From Arthrobacter sp. 35W (GTDB lineage: Bacteria; Actinomycetota; Actinomycetes; Actinomycetales; Micrococcaceae): 64,000 bases of DNA. Below, one piece after another: positions 1-8,914 of the stretch (the first letter of the stretch is position 1; every line of letters starts with the position of its first letter). Under the pieces are notes generated by a model. The model saw nothing but the letters and a program-made list of their open reading frames with translations, was not told the origin of the DNA and searched no databases. The stretch lies in NCBI RefSeq assembly GCF_000482545.1, contig NZ_KI519454.1, forward strand, positions 248,001 to 312,000, in the 5' to 3' direction. Made by a program: the position numbers and the translations under genes.

Positions 1-2273
1 ACCTGGCCGATCTTGCCAAGGACGCCCTGCTGCACGAAATCGCCGTCGCACCCCTGGGTTTCACCGAGGCCGTCGCCTGGATGCAGGAGGGGCTCGGCGG
101 GCGGATTTCGCGCCAGGCCGGACGGATCCTCTGGACCGCCAGCGGCGGAAACCCGCTCTTCCTGCGGACGCTGGCCAACGCGCTCCGGGAGGCGGATGCG
201 CTCATCCAGCGCGATGGCGTCTGGGTCCTCGCCGAGGAGAATGTGCGCAACAGCGCGCTCGCGGTGGACCTGTTCGCCACCACCCTGGGCCGCCTGGACA
301 CCGCCCAGCGCCGCATCGTGGAGATGGTGGCGCTCGCCGGAACCCTGCCGCTGGCCACGCTGCTGTCCGTGGCAGCTGCCGAGGACGTTGACGCCCTGGA
401 GGATGCGGGGCTGCTGAGCATGGACGGCGGCGGACGGGTGCGGATGCACAGCTTCCTGTTGGCCGCGGCCGTCCGCGCCCACGTTCCCGAGGGCCGCAGC
501 GACGAGTTGCGCCGGCAGGTGCTTGCAGCGGGCCGGACGCCGGAGAACGTCCTTGGCCGCCAGAGCGGCACGGACCCGGCCAGCGTGGACGTCCTGTGCG
601 CACGGTGGACGCTGGAATGCGGGGCCGAGCTGGCGCCGGAGATTGCCCTGGCCGCCGCCCACCGGGCCAACGACCATCTGAATGCCCGGCTGGCGCTGCG
701 GCTGCTGGATGCCTCGCCCACAAACCCGGCCCCCGCCGTCATGCTGGTGGAGCGGGTCCGTGCGCTGTCCACGCTGGGTGATTTCAGCACGGCCCTGGCC
801 CTGCTCCGCGGTGCCGGCACGGCCCGCCGCCCCGAGCCGAGCCTGGCCGAGTGGGTGGGGGTGGTGCTTGCGGAGAGTGCGGTGCTGCTGGCCACTAGGA
901 GCGGATGGCCGGCGGTGCGGACCAACCTGGAAAAGGTCCGCGCCGAGCTCTACCCATCCAAGGACGATCCTTCGGTGGTTCCGCAGGGCTCCGATGCCGC
1001 TCCGCTGCGGGAGGCGCTGCTGCTGGCCGAGGCCGGAGCCGCCGCCTGGATGGGGGAGCCCGGAGCAGACGTGGTGGAGAGGCTGCGGGACGCCTTTGCC
1101 GACACCGCTGCGCACCGGCCCCGGTTCCGGCTCGAGGCGGGCAGCTACCTGTGCCAGTTCCTGGCCGAGCGGGGATCGGCCGTGGAGGCTGCGGCACTGG
1201 CCGATTCGCTCACCGCCCGCTACACCGCCCCCCAGGTGCCCGTCGAGCTGGTGCTGGCGGCGCACGGGAGGATCTTCTACGTCTACCTGCTGGCGGGCCG
1301 CTGGGATGCGGCCGATGCCCTGGCCCGCCGGGATGATGAGTCCCTGGACACCGCCTCGCTGTTCGACCTCTACAACTCCAGCGAACTGGCCCAGGCCGTG
1401 CTGGTGGCCATGCGGGGGTGGGGGCACGAGGCCCTGGCACTGCTGGTCCCCGCCATCGGCCAGCTGCAGCTGCAGGACTACGGCGGGGCGCTGGGGCTGG
1501 CCTACGGCGCCGCAGCGCATGCCAGCGCCATGGCGGGCCGGGTGCAGGAGGCACAGGTCCACTACGCGGCGCGGGCCCGGTACATGGAGTCCGCCGGGTC
1601 CGCCGCCGCCCCGTGGATGGTGGAGCGCCTTGGCACCTATTTTGCCCTGCTGGCCCAGGGCCGGGTGGCGGACACCGACGACGCCGCGGCCCAGCTTGTC
1701 GAGCTGGCCGCCCAGGACACCGCGGCCGGCCGGAACAGCTGCGCGGTGATTTCGCTGTCTTTGGCCGTCCGGCTGGGCCATGCGGCATCGGCCCCGGCCC
1801 TGCTGGCTGCGGCCCGGGAGTACGACGGCGCCTATGCCCAGGCCTGCGCCCTCTATGCCCAGGGAACCATCGACCAGGACCCGGCCGTGCTGGCCGAGGC
1901 GGCTGCGCTCGCCGCCCAGGTGGGCGACGATGGCTTTGCCATCGACGCGGGGACCGCCGCCCTTGAGCTTGCCGCCGGCCGGCTGGACAAGGGCCGGGTG
2001 CGCCGGTTCAAGACGCTGGTGGAAACCAGCCGCCGCCGGACCGGCGCCGTGAACCCCTCGATGGCCGCGATGCAGCCGCTGACGCGCCGGGAGGCCCAGA
2101 TCGGTGCGCTGGCTGCCGGCGGCACCGCCAACAAGGACATTGCCCGGGCCCTGCACATCTCCGTGCGGACCGTCGAGGGCCACCTGTACCAAATTTTTTC
2201 CAAATTGCGCATTGCCGACCGCTCGGAGTTGTCCTTCGCGCTCGGCCTGGCAGGGAGGCCCAGCAATGAGTGA
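1..2273 (+). CDS. LuxR-family ATPase-type transcriptional regulator (5' partial)
   Basis: The reading frame is open from base 3, so the start and the N-terminal NTPase (Walker) part lie before the window. What remains begins in the segment after the ATPase core (a GGNPLFL motif, also present in the next gene), then a long alanine-rich helical repeat region, and ends in a LuxR/GerE helix-turn-helix (PLTRREAQIGALAAGG, then NKDIARALHISVRTVEGHLY). This is the layout of large LuxR (LAL/MalT-like) activators: a signal-sensing STAND-like ATPase with a C-terminal DNA-binding domain, acting in the cytoplasm. The stop overlaps the start of the next regulator by 8 bp, so the two are probably co-translated. 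Family assignment is firm. The inducer is unknown; targets in the downstream glycan operons are inferred from position only. Confidence 0.88.
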   Translation, partial: LADLAKDALLHEIAVAPLGFTEAVAWMQEGLGGRISRQAGRILWTASGGNPLFLRTLANALREADALIQRDGVWVLAEENVRNSALAVDLFATTLGRLDTAQRRIVEMVALAGTLPLATLLSVAAAEDVDALEDAGLLSMDGGGRVRMHSFLLAAAVRAHVPEGRSDELRRQVLAAGRTPENVLGRQSGTDPASVDVLCARWTLECGAELAPEIALAAAHRANDHLNARLALRLLDASPTNPAPAVMLVERVRALSTLGDFSTALALLRGAGTARRPEPSLAEWVGVVLAESAVLLATRSGWPAVRTNLEKVRAELYPSKDDPSVVPQGSDAAPLREALLLAEAGAAAWMGEPGADVVERLRDAFADTAAHRPRFRLEAGSYLCQFLAERGSAVEAAALADSLTARYTAPQVPVELVLAAHGRIFYVYLLAGRWDAADALARRDDESLDTASLFDLYNSSELAQAVLVAMRGWGHEALALLVPAIGQLQLQDYGGALGLAYGAAAHASAMAGRVQEAQVHYAARARYMESAGSAAAPWMVERLGTYFALLAQGRVADTDDAAAQLVELAAQDTAAGRNSCAVISLSLAVRLGHAASAPALLAAAREYDGAYAQACALYAQGTIDQDPAVLAEAAALAAQVGDDGFAIDAGTAALELAAGRLDKGRVRRFKTLVETSRRRTGAVNPSMAAMQPLTRREAQIGALAAGGTANKDIARALHISVRTVEGHLYQIFSKLRIADRSELSFALGLAGRPSNE

Positions 2274-5013
2274 AACCACCGCCATCGACACCGGCGTCGA
2301 GGCACGGAACGAGGACGAGGCGCTGGTCGAGGCACTGCGTGGTGCACCGCCGGTGCCGCTGGTTGGCCGGGAGGAGGCCGCCGCTGCGGTGCTTGCCACC
2401 CTGCTGGACCCCGACAGCCATGGTGCACTGGTGCTCGGCGAGGCCGGCCTGGGCAAGACGGCCCTGGCCCGGGAGGTGGTGGCCCAGGCGGGGGGCCGGA
2501 TCCGGCCATTCCACGTCTACGCCTCGCCGGTGCTCGCCTCCGTCCCGTACGGCGCCCTCGCACCGCTGCTGACCTCGCTCACCCCTGGCATGACGGGGGC
2601 GCCGACGGCGGTGGTGCGCGCCCTGATGGCCACGCTGCGCGGCACCGGGGATGCCGGCGGCCCGGCGGTGGTGGTCATCGACGACGCCCAGCATCTGGAT
2701 GACAGCAGTGCCATGGCCATTGCGGCGGTGGCGGCCGCAGGTGCGGCCAAGACCATCTTTTTGTGCCGGCCGTTCCCGGCCCCGCCGTCGGAGCTTGTCC
2801 AGATGTCGGCCGATGGCCTTCTGGAGCGGGTGGTCCTGGAACCCTTGGCCCCGGCATCGGCCGAGCACCTGTGCCGGCTGCTCCTTGGCGGCGCGGTGAT
2901 GCCCAGCACCGCCGCCGTGCTGGGCCGGGCGGCGGGCGGAAATCCGCTCTACCTCCGCGAACTCATCGAACAGGCCCGCACCACCGGCGCCCTGCTGCAG
3001 CGCAACGAGTTGTGGCTGCTGGTGGCCGAGCCCACGGGATACACCCCGCGCCTGATGGAGCTGGTCCGCAACCAGATCATGGCCCTGACCCCCCTGCAGC
3101 GCGAAGCCTTGGAAACCATCGCCCTGGCCGAATCCATCGAGCTCTCGGTGCTGCAGCGCACTGCCTCCAGCACCGCCGTCGACGAGTTGGAGGAGGCACA
3201 GCTGGTGCGCGTGGACTCGGATGCCGAGCGGACGGTGCGCATCCTGCAGCCCCTGGTGGGCGAGGTCATCCGCGCCCTGGTCCCCACGGCGCGGAGCCTG
3301 TCCATCCGCCGGCAGATCATCGCGAATCTGCACAGCCGCCCGGCCACCACCGGCGCCCTGCTCCGCTACGTCCAGTGGGCGCTTGAATGGGGTGTCCAGG
3401 TGCCCGATGAGGACATCCTCGCCGCCGCCGGCGTCGCCAACCGGCTGTTTCTGCCGGACTTCGTCGAAGCGGCGACCCAGGCCATCAGCGACCCGGCGCT
3501 CCGCGGGGCCGCCAGGGTGGAATTGGCGCGGGCGCTGCTGTGCCGCGGCGATGACAGGTCTGCCCTGGGCGCCCTGTCCCTGATCGTGGAGGAGGACCAG
3601 CACGCCGACGTCGTCCGATCCGCCGCGCTGCTGCGCGGCCAGCTGGCCGTGCGGTCCGGGGCGGGCGCGAACGGCGTTGCCCAGGTGGTCCAGGACTGGA
3701 CGGCCGCCATCGCCAGGCTGCAGGCAGCCGGGGCGATGGACGGCGCGCAGGCGGCCCGCCACGAGGTGGGCGCACGGCTGCTGGCCATCCAAGGCGAACA
3801 TGCCCAGGGGCGCTACCTGGCGACAGAAGACGAGCTGCACTCCCTGTGGGCGCAGGCCCACGACAATCCGGCCAACCGGGTGATGGCCGGCGCCCTGCTC
3901 GGGGAGGTGCTGGCCGTCACCGGACGGCCCCTCTCCGCCGTGCAAGTGCTCAATGATGCCCGTGAGCTCTTCGATGCCGATCCGGAGGGGTTGTCCGAGA
4001 GCAGCGAGTACCTGCTGCGGCGCTATCTGCTGGCGCTGTTGAATGCCGGCGAATTTGAGGTGCGGGCAGCGTTTCTGGCGGACTTCATCGACGGCCAGCG
4101 GGCCTCGCTGCTCTACTATGGCGGTGCCTTCCACCTTGCCCAGGGGCTCGGCGAGCTGGTGCAGGGCGGTGTCGCCTCCGCGCTGGGAATGCTCTCGGCC
4201 GCCGTGGAGGGGCTGCGCGAGTCGGACCCCGGCAATGATCTGCCGATGGCCCTGGCCGCCGCAGCGTATGCGGCGTCGGCGCTGGGCCGGGGCGAAACGG
4301 CAGCCAACTATGTGCAGGCCTTCCACGCCTGCTGCCCGGCGCGGGGGATGCTGACCTCCCTGTTGTCGCGTGCCTATGCCTCCGCGGCCCGGGCTTCCCT
4401 CCCCGGTGGCGGCGGCGAAGGCGCCAAATTGCTGGAGCTGGCCGCGGAGGCCTCCGGCCTCGGCGCCCTCGGGGTCGAGATGGAGATCCTGACCCTGGCC
4501 ATCCATGCCGGGAAGCCGGCGGCGGCCGCCCGGTTGGCCGAGGCCGCGGCGCTGAGCGAGGGCCGCGCCGCCGAGTTCTCCCTGGATTTCGGCACGGCGC
4601 TCGTCCGCCGCGATGCCGCAGCACTGGTCAAGCTCAGCGAGGTGGCCGCAAGCCAGGGGCGGGACCTGCCGGCCGCCCAGTGCGCCGCTGCGGCGGTGGC
4701 CATCCTGGAACGGCGTGGGGACAGGGGCCGGATCCACGACGCCGCAAGGGCGCTCAAACGCCGCAACGCAGCCCTGGGGCATCTCGGTGCGGCATCCACC
4801 GGAAACGATGGCCCCGCGGCCGCCAAGCTGACCCGCCGCGAGGCGGAGATCGCCCGGATGGTCCACGACGGCGCCAGCAACCGGGACATCGCCGTCGAAC
4901 TTTCACTGTCGCTGCGCACCGTGGAGGGGCACCTCTACAGGATGTTCGCCAAGCTGGGCATCGCCCACCGCGACGAGCTCGCCAAGGCAGCCTACGACCC
5001 CTGGCAGGCCTAG
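2266..5013 (+). CDS. LuxR-family ATPase-type transcriptional regulator
   Basis: Large (about 915 aa) regulator, paralogous to the preceding gene. The start is the ATG giving MSETTAIDTG, with a GGGAGG ribosome site about 8 bases upstream inside the previous gene. Visible parts in order: VPLVGREEAA, Walker A GEAGLGKT near residue 63, Walker B-like AVVVIDDAQHLDD near residue 140, the GGNPLYLREL segment, a long helical repeat region, and a C-terminal LuxR HTH (KLTRREAEIARMVHDGASN, then SLRTVEGHLYRMFAKLGI). It should act as an ATP-dependent transcription activator. Two adjacent regulators of the same class suggest duplication and possibly joint control or hetero-oligomers. Nothing in the sequence identifies the ligand. 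Confidence 0.92.
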   Translation: MSETTAIDTGVEARNEDEALVEALRGAPPVPLVGREEAAAAVLATLLDPDSHGALVLGEAGLGKTALAREVVAQAGGRIRPFHVYASPVLASVPYGALAPLLTSLTPGMTGAPTAVVRALMATLRGTGDAGGPAVVVIDDAQHLDDSSAMAIAAVAAAGAAKTIFLCRPFPAPPSELVQMSADGLLERVVLEPLAPASAEHLCRLLLGGAVMPSTAAVLGRAAGGNPLYLRELIEQARTTGALLQRNELWLLVAEPTGYTPRLMELVRNQIMALTPLQREALETIALAESIELSVLQRTASSTAVDELEEAQLVRVDSDAERTVRILQPLVGEVIRALVPTARSLSIRRQIIANLHSRPATTGALLRYVQWALEWGVQVPDEDILAAAGVANRLFLPDFVEAATQAISDPALRGAARVELARALLCRGDDRSALGALSLIVEEDQHADVVRSAALLRGQLAVRSGAGANGVAQVVQDWTAAIARLQAAGAMDGAQAARHEVGARLLAIQGEHAQGRYLATEDELHSLWAQAHDNPANRVMAGALLGEVLAVTGRPLSAVQVLNDARELFDADPEGLSESSEYLLRRYLLALLNAGEFEVRAAFLADFIDGQRASLLYYGGAFHLAQGLGELVQGGVASALGMLSAAVEGLRESDPGNDLPMALAAAAYAASALGRGETAANYVQAFHACCPARGMLTSLLSRAYASAARASLPGGGGEGAKLLELAAEASGLGALGVEMEILTLAIHAGKPAAAARLAEAAALSEGRAAEFSLDFGTALVRRDAAALVKLSEVAASQGRDLPAAQCAAAAVAILERRGDRGRIHDAARALKRRNAALGHLGAASTGNDGPAAAKLTRREAEIARMVHDGASNRDIAVELSLSLRTVEGHLYRMFAKLGIAHRDELAKAAYDPWQA

Positions 5014-5028
5014 CCCCCACTTCCAAAA

Positions 5029-6057
5029 GCGGCCCGGGACGCAGTTCCCCTTCCATGACGCAATAGGAGACGCGTCCTGGGAGGGGAACCCTGTCCCTGA
5101 TGCAAGTGTTCGACGTCGGTGGGGGAGCCGGCTGCGGTGTGCGCAGCATGCCCGGACGGTGTGGCTGCTTCCCACCCGCGTCAGGCCCCACCTCACTCCG
5201 CGTCACGCCCCATCCGCGTCATGCACCACCCCACGCCGCCGGCCGAATGCAGCCGGGGACGCAGTTCCCCTTCCATGACGCAATAGGAGACGCGTCTTGG
5301 GCGGGGAACCGTGTCCCGGATGCAAGTGTTCGACGGCGGTGGGGGAGCTGGCTGCGATGTGCGCAAGATACCCGGACAGTGTGGCTGCTTCCACCCCGCG
5401 TCATGCACCACCCCACGCCGCCGGCCAAATGCGGTCCGGGACGCAGTTCCCCTTCGAGGACGCAATAGGAGACGCGTCTTGGGCGGGGAACCGTGTCCCG
5501 GATGCAAGTGTTCGACGGCGGTGGGGGAGCTGGCTGCGGTATGCGCAAGATACCCGGACAGTGTGGCTGCTTCCACGCCGAGTCATGCCCCACCCCACGC
5601 CGCGTCACGCCCCATCCGCGTCATGCACCACCCCACGCCGCCGGCCGAATGCAGCCGGGGACGCAGTTCCCCTTCCATGACGCAATAGCAGACGCGTCCT
5701 GGGCGGGGAACCCTGTCCCGGATGCAAGTGTTCGACGGCGGTGGGGGAGCCGTGCCGCGCGCGCGTCGCAGGCCGAATGCGGCCGGGGACGCAGTTCCCC
5801 TTCCATGACGCAATAGCAGACGCGTCATGGGCGGGGAACCGTGTCCCGGATGCGAATGTTCGACGGCGGTGGGGGAGCCGGCTGCGATGTGCGCAGGATG
5901 CCGGGACGTGTGGCTGCTTCCACGCCGAGTCATGCCCCGCCCCATCCGCGTCATGCACCACCCCACGCCGCCGGCCGAATGCGGTCCGGGGACGCAGTTC
6001 CCCTTCAAGGACGCAATAGGAGACGCGTCCTGGGAGGGGAACCGTGTCCCCGATGCA
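5029..6057. repeat. Array of about six long hairpin-forming intergenic repeats
   Basis: About 1 kb without a convincing gene, built of repeated modules. The core is an inverted repeat: GGGACGCAGTTCCCC, about 30 bp containing GACGCAATAGGAGACGCGTC, then GGGGAACCGTGTCCC. Cores start near 5037, 5256, 5438, 5657, 5786 and 5988. Most are followed by GATGCAAGTGTTCGACGGCGG, a GGGGGAGC stretch and GTGTGGCTGCTTCC, and are joined by CACCCCACGCCGCCGGCC-type spacers. Spacing varies (about 219, 182, 219, 129 and 202 bp), so whole spacer modules are gained or lost while the hairpin is kept. Open frames across it translate only the repeat and have no ribosome sites. It lies between the LuxR genes and the first glycan promoter. 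Confidence 0.85.
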
Positions 6058-6118
6058 CCGCTGCACCTCAAACACAGCCCGCCGTACTCGCCCCCGGCCC
6101 GCCGCGGTGCGAACAAGT

Positions 6119-6240
6119 AGCCATGCGAGTGGTGGGCGGGTATCCACCGGGTAGTGCACTCGATCCCCGTGGGAACCTGGCACAAAGACGGGTAGAAACC
6201 ACTCGCGCTTCGCCGCTGGCAGATTCCTAGGCTGTGATTG
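6119..6240 (+). promoter_or_regulatory. Conserved promoter A (dyad operator plus CCTAGGCTGTG)
   Basis: Aligns with the region at 11042-11166. Shared blocks at nearly equal spacing: AGCCATGCGAGT (6119), CAAAGACGGGTAG followed by CACTCGCG (6183-6208), and CCTAGGCTGTGATTGTC (6226-6242). The dyad GGGTAG-N4-CACTCG is centred near 6197. If TAGGCT (6228-6233) is the -10, this lies about 42 bp upstream of the expected start, the usual place for a class II activator. A further GGGTAG-TG-CACTCG copy sits near 6150. No clear -35 is seen, which fits activator dependence. Drives the operon from 6482. The bound protein is not known; the neighbouring LuxR proteins are candidates. Confidence 0.65.
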
Positions 6241-6438
6241 TCGGTCGAGAACGGCCGACAGTGGTTGAAGTTAGGTCTCTCTCAAATGTTATTGCGAGCT
6301 GGCTCAAAGCTCATAGATTCACTGGACCGCCACCCGGCGGCAGGTTCCGCGCCTTCGGTGCGGGCCCCCTTAAACGAGCCGGCGGCTGCGCTTTACGGAC
6401 CTTCTGAGACCGAGGTTCCACAGCGTCGCCGCCGGTTC
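6241..6438 (+). ncRNA. Structured 5' leader RNA, copy A
   Basis: Region between the predicted transcription start and the dehydrogenase gene. A 5' hairpin pairs TGTCGGTC with GGCCGACA around a GAGAAC loop. GGTCTC follows at 6274-6279. Near the 3' end is a long two-tier hairpin. Outer arms 6376-6392 and 6422-6438 pair over 17 positions with one mismatch. An inner stem (GGACCT with AGGTTCC, one bulge) is capped by a loop containing TGAGACC (6405-6411). The loop GAGACC is complementary to the upstream GGTCTC, so a pseudoknot is possible. The same loop and partner occur in the leader at 11166-11351 on unrelated stems. Other small hairpins lie between. It does not match a riboswitch class I know. 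Confidence 0.6.
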
Positions 6439-6481
6439 TTTGGCGTTTGGCACGCATCACGTACTGGGAGGTCAAGGAACA

Positions 6482-7870
6482 ATGTCACCAAATACTAGGG
6501 TCAGGGCACGCAAGGGCGGCCACCTGCCAGCCACCACAAGCCACGGCAGCGAACAGCTGGTCTGGACCGAGGAAGAGGACCTGCCCCAGGCGGTCCGCTC
6601 CACCGGCACCGGATTCAGCTTCGATGTTGCCATCGTCGGGTTGGGGTATGTAGGACTGCCCACCGCGCTGGCCGTCAATGCTTCAGGGCGCAAGGTGGTG
6701 GGCCTGGATGTCTCCGAGGCCCGGCTGGCCACCATCCGCTCGCAGCAGGCGGATCTGCTGGGCTCGGACCGGGCCAGGCTGGCAACGGCACTGGAAAGCC
6801 CGGACTTTGTCATCAGCACCGATCTGTCGCTGCTGGCCAAGGCCGCCGCCGTCATTGTCTGCGTACCCACGCCCGTTGACTCGTATCTGGTGCCTGATCT
6901 GAGCATCCTGCGCTCTGCCTGCGCGGCCGTCGTGGAGTTTGCGGTGCCGGGCCAGCTGTTGATGCTGACCTCCACCACCTACGTGGGCACCACACGCGAC
7001 ATGCTGGCACTGCCGTTGGAGGCCCGCGGCCTGGTGGCCGGCAAGGATGTCTTCGTGGCCTTCTCCCCGGAGCGCATCAACCCCGGTGTCGACGCGTTCT
7101 CCCACGAGGACGTGCCGCGCGTGGTGGGTGGCGTCACGGAGGCCTGCGGCCGCGCCGCCGAGGCACTGCTGCAGGCCAGCACCAAGCTGGTCCACGTGGT
7201 GCCCAGCGCCGACGCCGCTGAGATGACCAAGCTGGTGGAAAACACCTTCCGGGCCGTCAACATCGCGCTGGCGAACGAGTTTGCCGACATCTGCCAGGCC
7301 ATGCACATCGAGGTCATGGATGTCATCAACGCGGCGGCCACCAAGCCGTACGGGTTCATGCCGTTCACCCCCGGCCCCGGCGTTGGCGGGCACTGCATCC
7401 CCTGCGATCCGCACTACCTGTTGTGGCAGCTGCGCAAGGCCCGTCTGGCCACTCCCGTGATCGAGAGTGCCATGGCCGGCATTGCCGCCCGTCCGCACCA
7501 GGTGGTGGAGCGGGCCCGGCGGATCCTGTCGGACCGCGACCACGGCATCAGTGCCGCCCGGGTGCTGATCGTCGGCGTGGCCTACAAGCCCGACGTCGAA
7601 GACCTGCGGGAATCGCCGGCGCTGGAGATCATCGAGGCGCTGCGTGCCGAGGACGCCCAGGTGGCGTACTACGACAACTGGTGCCCGACGGCGCCGGACG
7701 GCAGCGGTGGGAGGCTCTCCTCCCTGGAGGACCCGGCGGCGTGGAAGCCGGACCTGGCCATCGTGCACACTCGGCACACCGGCGTCGACCTCTCTTTCCT
7801 GGATGACGTCCCTGTTGTTCTGGACACCACGTACAAGCTGCCCAACGCAGCGAACCTGATCCGGCTCTAG
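6482..7870 (+). CDS. UDP-N-acetylhexosamine-type nucleotide-sugar dehydrogenase
   Basis: NAD-dependent oxidation of a nucleotide-sugar C6 to a uronic acid, in the cytoplasm. The start MSPNTRVRAR has a GGGAGG/AAGGA ribosome site. After about 45 variable residues come the Rossmann motif AIVGLGYVGLPTA, the TSTTYVGTTR and FSPERINPG segments, and the catalytic motif GPGVGGHCIPCDPHYL with Cys near residue 305. HCIP-DP-YL is the form seen in UDP-GlcNAc/UDP-ManNAc dehydrogenases (WecC/WbpA/TviB type), unlike the FGGGCLPKD form of the UDP-glucose enzyme at 39914. A C-terminal UDP-binding domain follows (GVAYKPDVEDLRESPAL). First gene of an operon behind the conserved promoter and leader. Exact substrate is inferred. 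Confidence 0.88.
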   Translation: MSPNTRVRARKGGHLPATTSHGSEQLVWTEEEDLPQAVRSTGTGFSFDVAIVGLGYVGLPTALAVNASGRKVVGLDVSEARLATIRSQQADLLGSDRARLATALESPDFVISTDLSLLAKAAAVIVCVPTPVDSYLVPDLSILRSACAAVVEFAVPGQLLMLTSTTYVGTTRDMLALPLEARGLVAGKDVFVAFSPERINPGVDAFSHEDVPRVVGGVTEACGRAAEALLQASTKLVHVVPSADAAEMTKLVENTFRAVNIALANEFADICQAMHIEVMDVINAAATKPYGFMPFTPGPGVGGHCIPCDPHYLLWQLRKARLATPVIESAMAGIAARPHQVVERARRILSDRDHGISAARVLIVGVAYKPDVEDLRESPALEIIEALRAEDAQVAYYDNWCPTAPDGSGGRLSSLEDPAAWKPDLAIVHTRHTGVDLSFLDDVPVVLDTTYKLPNAANLIRL

Positions 7871-7896
7871 AAGCCACCACTGAGGAGGAGAGAACC

Positions 7897-8904
7897 ATGA
7901 AAACCGCAATCACTGGTGGAGCCGGATTCATCGGCAGCCACCTGGTAGAACACCTGCTGGCGGGAGGGGACGAGGTTGCGGTGTTGGACAACCTCTCCAC
8001 CGGCCGGATCGAGAACCTGGCACCCGTGCTCAAGCACCCGCGGTTCAGCTTTGCCGAGGGCAGCATCCTTGACCGGCGGGCCGTCGACAGCCTCGTCCGC
8101 GGCGCGGACCGGGTGTTCCACCTGGCCGCAGCCGTGGGCGTGAATCTGATCGTGGAGCACCCGCTGGAGAGCCTGCGCACCAACATCCACGGCACCGAAG
8201 TGGTGCTGGATTCGGTGCTCGACGCCGGGGCCAGCCTGCTGCTGGCCTCCACCAGCGAGGTGTACGGCAAGAATGCCTCGGACAGCCTGAACGAGGAGTC
8301 GGACAGGATCCTGGGCTCGCCGCTGAAGTCCCGGTGGACCTACGCGGCGGCCAAGGGCATCGATGAGGCGTTCGCGCACTCGTACTGGCGGGAGTTCGGC
8401 CTGCATGTGGCCATCGTCCGCCTGTTCAACACCGTCGGTCCGCGCCAGCGCGGGCGGTACGGCATGGTGGTTCCCCGCTTGATCCGCCAGGCGCTGGCGG
8501 GGGAGCCCGTCACCGTCTACGGCGATGGCCTGCAGACCCGCTGCTTCTCCTATGTCGGGGACATCGTGCCGGCCATTACGCGGATCTCCGCGGACACGGC
8601 CGCCTACGGCAACGCCTACAACCTCGGCGGCAGCCACGAGATCTCCATCCTCACGCTGGCCCAGCGGATCATCGAACTGCTGGAAAGCCCCAGCACCATC
8701 ACCCTGGTGCCGTACGAGGAAGCCTATGCCGAGGGCTACGAGGACATGCGCCGGAGGGTTCCGGACAACACCAAGTCCAAGGCCCTGGTGGGGTTCGATC
8801 CGAAGACCACCATCGATGAGATCATCCTCAATGTTGCGGCGGAGTTCCGGCTGGGCGGCGCGCCACGCACCCGCGGCGCACGGACTGCCGTCGCGGCGGG
8901 CTAG
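7897..8904 (+). CDS. SDR nucleotide-sugar epimerase/decarboxylase
   Basis: 335-residue extended short-chain dehydrogenase. GGAGGAGA precedes the start. Motifs: TGGAGFIGSHL at the N-terminus (NAD binding), FHLAAAVGV, the STSEVYG strand, the catalytic YAAAK, and the RLFNTVGPRQ segment common to UDP-glucuronate decarboxylases and UDP-hexose 4-epimerases. It sits 26 bp behind the dehydrogenase. An attractive reading is that it acts on the UDP-uronic acid made there. If that product is UDP-GlcNAcA, decarboxylation would give UDP-XylNAc (a UXNAcS-type step); 4-epimerisation is the alternative. Family is sure, reaction is not. Confidence 0.85.
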   Translation: MKTAITGGAGFIGSHLVEHLLAGGDEVAVLDNLSTGRIENLAPVLKHPRFSFAEGSILDRRAVDSLVRGADRVFHLAAAVGVNLIVEHPLESLRTNIHGTEVVLDSVLDAGASLLLASTSEVYGKNASDSLNEESDRILGSPLKSRWTYAAAKGIDEAFAHSYWREFGLHVAIVRLFNTVGPRQRGRYGMVVPRLIRQALAGEPVTVYGDGLQTRCFSYVGDIVPAITRISADTAAYGNAYNLGGSHEISILTLAQRIIELLESPSTITLVPYEEAYAEGYEDMRRRVPDNTKSKALVGFDPKTTIDEIILNVAAEFRLGGAPRTRGARTAVAAG

Positions 8905-8914
8905 GCTTCACAAC

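Noticed and set aside
2008-4866. 952-codon open frame on the minus strand
   Set aside because: Antisense of the second LuxR regulator, which has Walker and HTH motifs; the minus frame shows no domain.
5029-6057. CRISPR-like look of the repeats
   Set aside because: Repeat cores are 60 bp or more with internal dyads, intervals are themselves repetitive, spacing is irregular, and no cas genes are near.
5193-6185. Overlapping frames of 120-200 codons on both strands
   Set aside because: They translate the hairpin repeats over and over, in several frames, without ribosome sites.
6241-6438. Known c-di-GMP (GEMM) or ydaO riboswitch
   Set aside because: I could not find the conserved core bases of those classes; the TGAGACC loop with distal GGTCTC does not fit either.
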